Assembly: GCF_001039355.2 (NCBI RefSeq)
Contig: NW_019775621.1
Span: forward strand, 41,003 to 105,002
DNA: 64,000 nt
Direction of reading: 5' to 3'
Source of the DNA: Lingula anatina
Taxonomy: Eukaryota; Brachiopoda; Lingulata; Lingulida; Lingulidae
Within the stretch, counting starts at the first letter, position 1; each line of letters begins with the position of its first letter. The translations under genes and the position numbers were made by a program. Shown here piece after piece: positions 62,390 to 64,000 of this stretch. The notes below the pieces were generated by a model, which was given only the letters and a program-made list of their open reading frames with translations, searched no databases and had not been told where the DNA came from.

Positions 62390-62590
62390 ATGATTTACCG
62401 TTATAGACTATTACAACCCTTATCAGATCCACTATCCTGTTTAAAATGGATTTCTGGACTCAGTTGTTGGCACAGCATTTGTCCTAAGTCTTGCCACATA
62501 TCATGTATGGTACAAATGGATGACACAATGCAATAGTCTTGCTGCTGTTTTCTGATTCCTTTTTGCCCATAATTAAGGCTCAAAATAGTT
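62390..62590 (-). pseudogene. Exon-like segment, copy 2 (degraded)
   Basis: Nearly the same protein as copy 1 (YGQKGIRKQQQDYCIVSSIC, then HDMWQDLGQMLCQQLSPEIH). The upstream acceptor seen in copy 1 is absent, and an in-frame stop comes after KGCNSL, before the conserved GTAAATCATG. Confidence 0.5.
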
Positions 62591-63564
62591 AAAAGTAAAT
62601 AATTTTGTCAAATCTTGTCCAATATTTCTGATATTTTAACAAATGATGCTTAACATCGATAAAAATTTGTGATAATCTGATCAGTTGACTGTGTGTCTAA
62701 TGAAAAGCATTTTCTATAGACGATATATTTGAGAAAAATGAAAATTAAACTGAAAACACTGCCAAATTCCATGACTTAAAATAGTTAAATGTTAATAATT
62801 TGGACAAATCTTGTCCAATGATTCTGAAATTTGCACAAATGATGCTTAACAACAATAAAAACCTGTGATACGCTGATCAGTTGACTATGTCTTTTCTTCG
62901 GATGATATATTAGAGAAAACTCAAAATTACACTGAATATAAGTTGGCAAATTTCATGACTTAAAATAGTTAAACGTTAATAATTTTGTCAAATCTCATCC
63001 AATGTTTCTAAAATCTGTACAAATGATGCTTAACAACAATAAAAGTCTGTGATAAGCTGATCAGTTGTCAATGTCAAATGAAAAGTGTTCTTTGGGGCAA
63101 TATATTTCGGAAAACAGAAAACTACCACAAAAACACTAGCAAATTCCAAGGCTCAAAATAGTTAAACGTTAATAATTTTGTCAAATCTTGTCCAATACTT
63201 CTGAAATTTGCACAAAAGATGCTTAACAACAATAAAAATCTGTGATAGGCTGATCAGTTGACTGTGTCTAACGAAAAGTATTTTCTTCAGATGATATATT
63301 AGAGAAAACTCAAAATTACACTGAATATAAGTTGGCAAATTTCTTGACTTAAAATAGTTAAATGTTTTGTCTTTTTTAAGTGCCAAGTTTATCGGAAATT
63401 GATAATCAGAAGTGTGAGAATTGACCAAAACAAATATTGCAATGTATTATTTACTACCAAAGAAAAAAGAAAATGTGATGATTTAAGTTTGTTTGTGTAG
63501 GAGGTTCCAAGTTACCTATAGCTGTCATCTGGAAAACAATAAATACCCATAAAAGACTCCTCCT

Positions 63565-63745
63565 TACTATTAATGTCAGATGCAGATTACTCCTTACAAT
63601 GGGTTTCTGGAATGGGTTGTTGTTAGCACAATATTTGACAATGTCCTAAATCTTGCCACATGTCATGTATTGTACACATGGGGAAGACATAGTTCTTCTC
63701 TTGATGCTGTCTTTCACAGCCTGCTTTTTCATGTTAAGGATACTC
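63565..63745 (-). pseudogene. Exon-like segment, copy 3 (more degraded)
   Basis: CTIHDMWQDLG is still readable in one frame. The flanks have insertions, stops and a frameshift, for example an extra ACAATATTTG within the QMLCQQ region. Spacing from copy 2 is about 1.15 kb. Confidence 0.5.
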
Positions 63746-64000
63746 TGGAAAGAAAGAACAATAAACTTCAGAAAACTGAAAATTACACTGAAAAAAACTA
63801 GCAAACCCCATGACTTAAAATAGTTAAACGTAAATAATTTTGTCAAATCTTTTCCAATTTTTGTGATATTTTAACAAATGATGCTTAACATCGATAAAAA
63901 TCTGTGATAATCTGATCAGTTGACTGTGTGTCTAACGAAAAGTATTTTCTATGGATGATATATTTGAGAAAAATGAAAATTACACTGAAAACACTGTGAA

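Larger units (their letters stand above)
60735..64000. repeat. ~195-bp tandem repeats in ~0.98-kb higher-order blocks
   Basis: Units with AAATCTGATATTAGCTCATCA recur near 60785, 60980, 61775 and 61972, with related ACCTGT.TCCAATTGAAG units near 61210 and 62195. From 62580, AATAGTTAAACGTTAATAAT recurs near 62585, 62781, 62965, 63158, 63354 and 63819. Block one (60780-61620) and block two (61769-62583) are about 985 bp apart and each ends in an exon-like segment. The array continues past the right edge of the window. Confidence 0.85.

Overview
This is AT-rich, intron-rich animal nuclear DNA. Long introns with GT-AG borders, many microsatellites, short terminal-inverted-repeat (TIR) elements, tRNA-derived SINE sequence and decayed LINE fragments all point to an invertebrate. 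The repeat style suggests a lophotrochozoan such as a mollusc, but a lancelet or other marine invertebrate cannot be excluded. No ribosomal, CRISPR or bacterial features are present. Gene models below were built by hand from splice sites, exon phases and remembered protein families; no search was run.

Layout. (1) 149-4942, + strand: an eight-exon gene for DHRS12 (short-chain dehydrogenase/reductase), with a 78-bp in-frame tandem array across the exon 2 donor. (2) 8013-16968, - strand: an eleven-exon gene for WDFY2 (WD repeats plus FYVE), convergent with DHRS12; as I recall, the human genes have the same tail-to-tail arrangement. (3) 19769-28648, - strand: a three-exon gene for a small secreted uromodulin-like D8C protein. 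Exons 2 and 3 lie in a segment present twice, and the two copies meet at a single N. This looks more like two haplotypes placed side by side than a true tandem duplication. (4) 31734-37345, + strand: a six-exon gene joining two THAP zinc fingers, an acidic stretch and seven C2H2 zinc fingers. (5) 37346-51051: mostly repeats (a LINE 3' relic, tandem arrays, paired TIR elements, a SINE), with one unassigned exon near 43.0 kb. (6) 51052-52338, - strand: three phase-compatible exons of an unrecognised gene. (7) 52.3-57.1 kb: a LINE relic, a cluster of TGATTGAC-type motifs, and (+ strand) a cysteine-rich exon and a colipase-like exon with a frame break. (8) 60.5-64.0 kb, - strand: a candidate terminal exon, then a roughly 195-bp repeat array carrying three copies of one exon-like segment.

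The main genes do not form one pathway. DHRS12 is a predicted oxidoreductase, WDFY2 acts on early endosomes, the D8C protein is secreted, and the THAP/C2H2 protein is a nuclear DNA-binding factor. The observations I would check first are the DHRS12 exon/donor array, the suspected false duplication, the THAP-THAP-C2H2 fusion, the 51-52 kb gene and the exon-bearing repeat array at the right edge.
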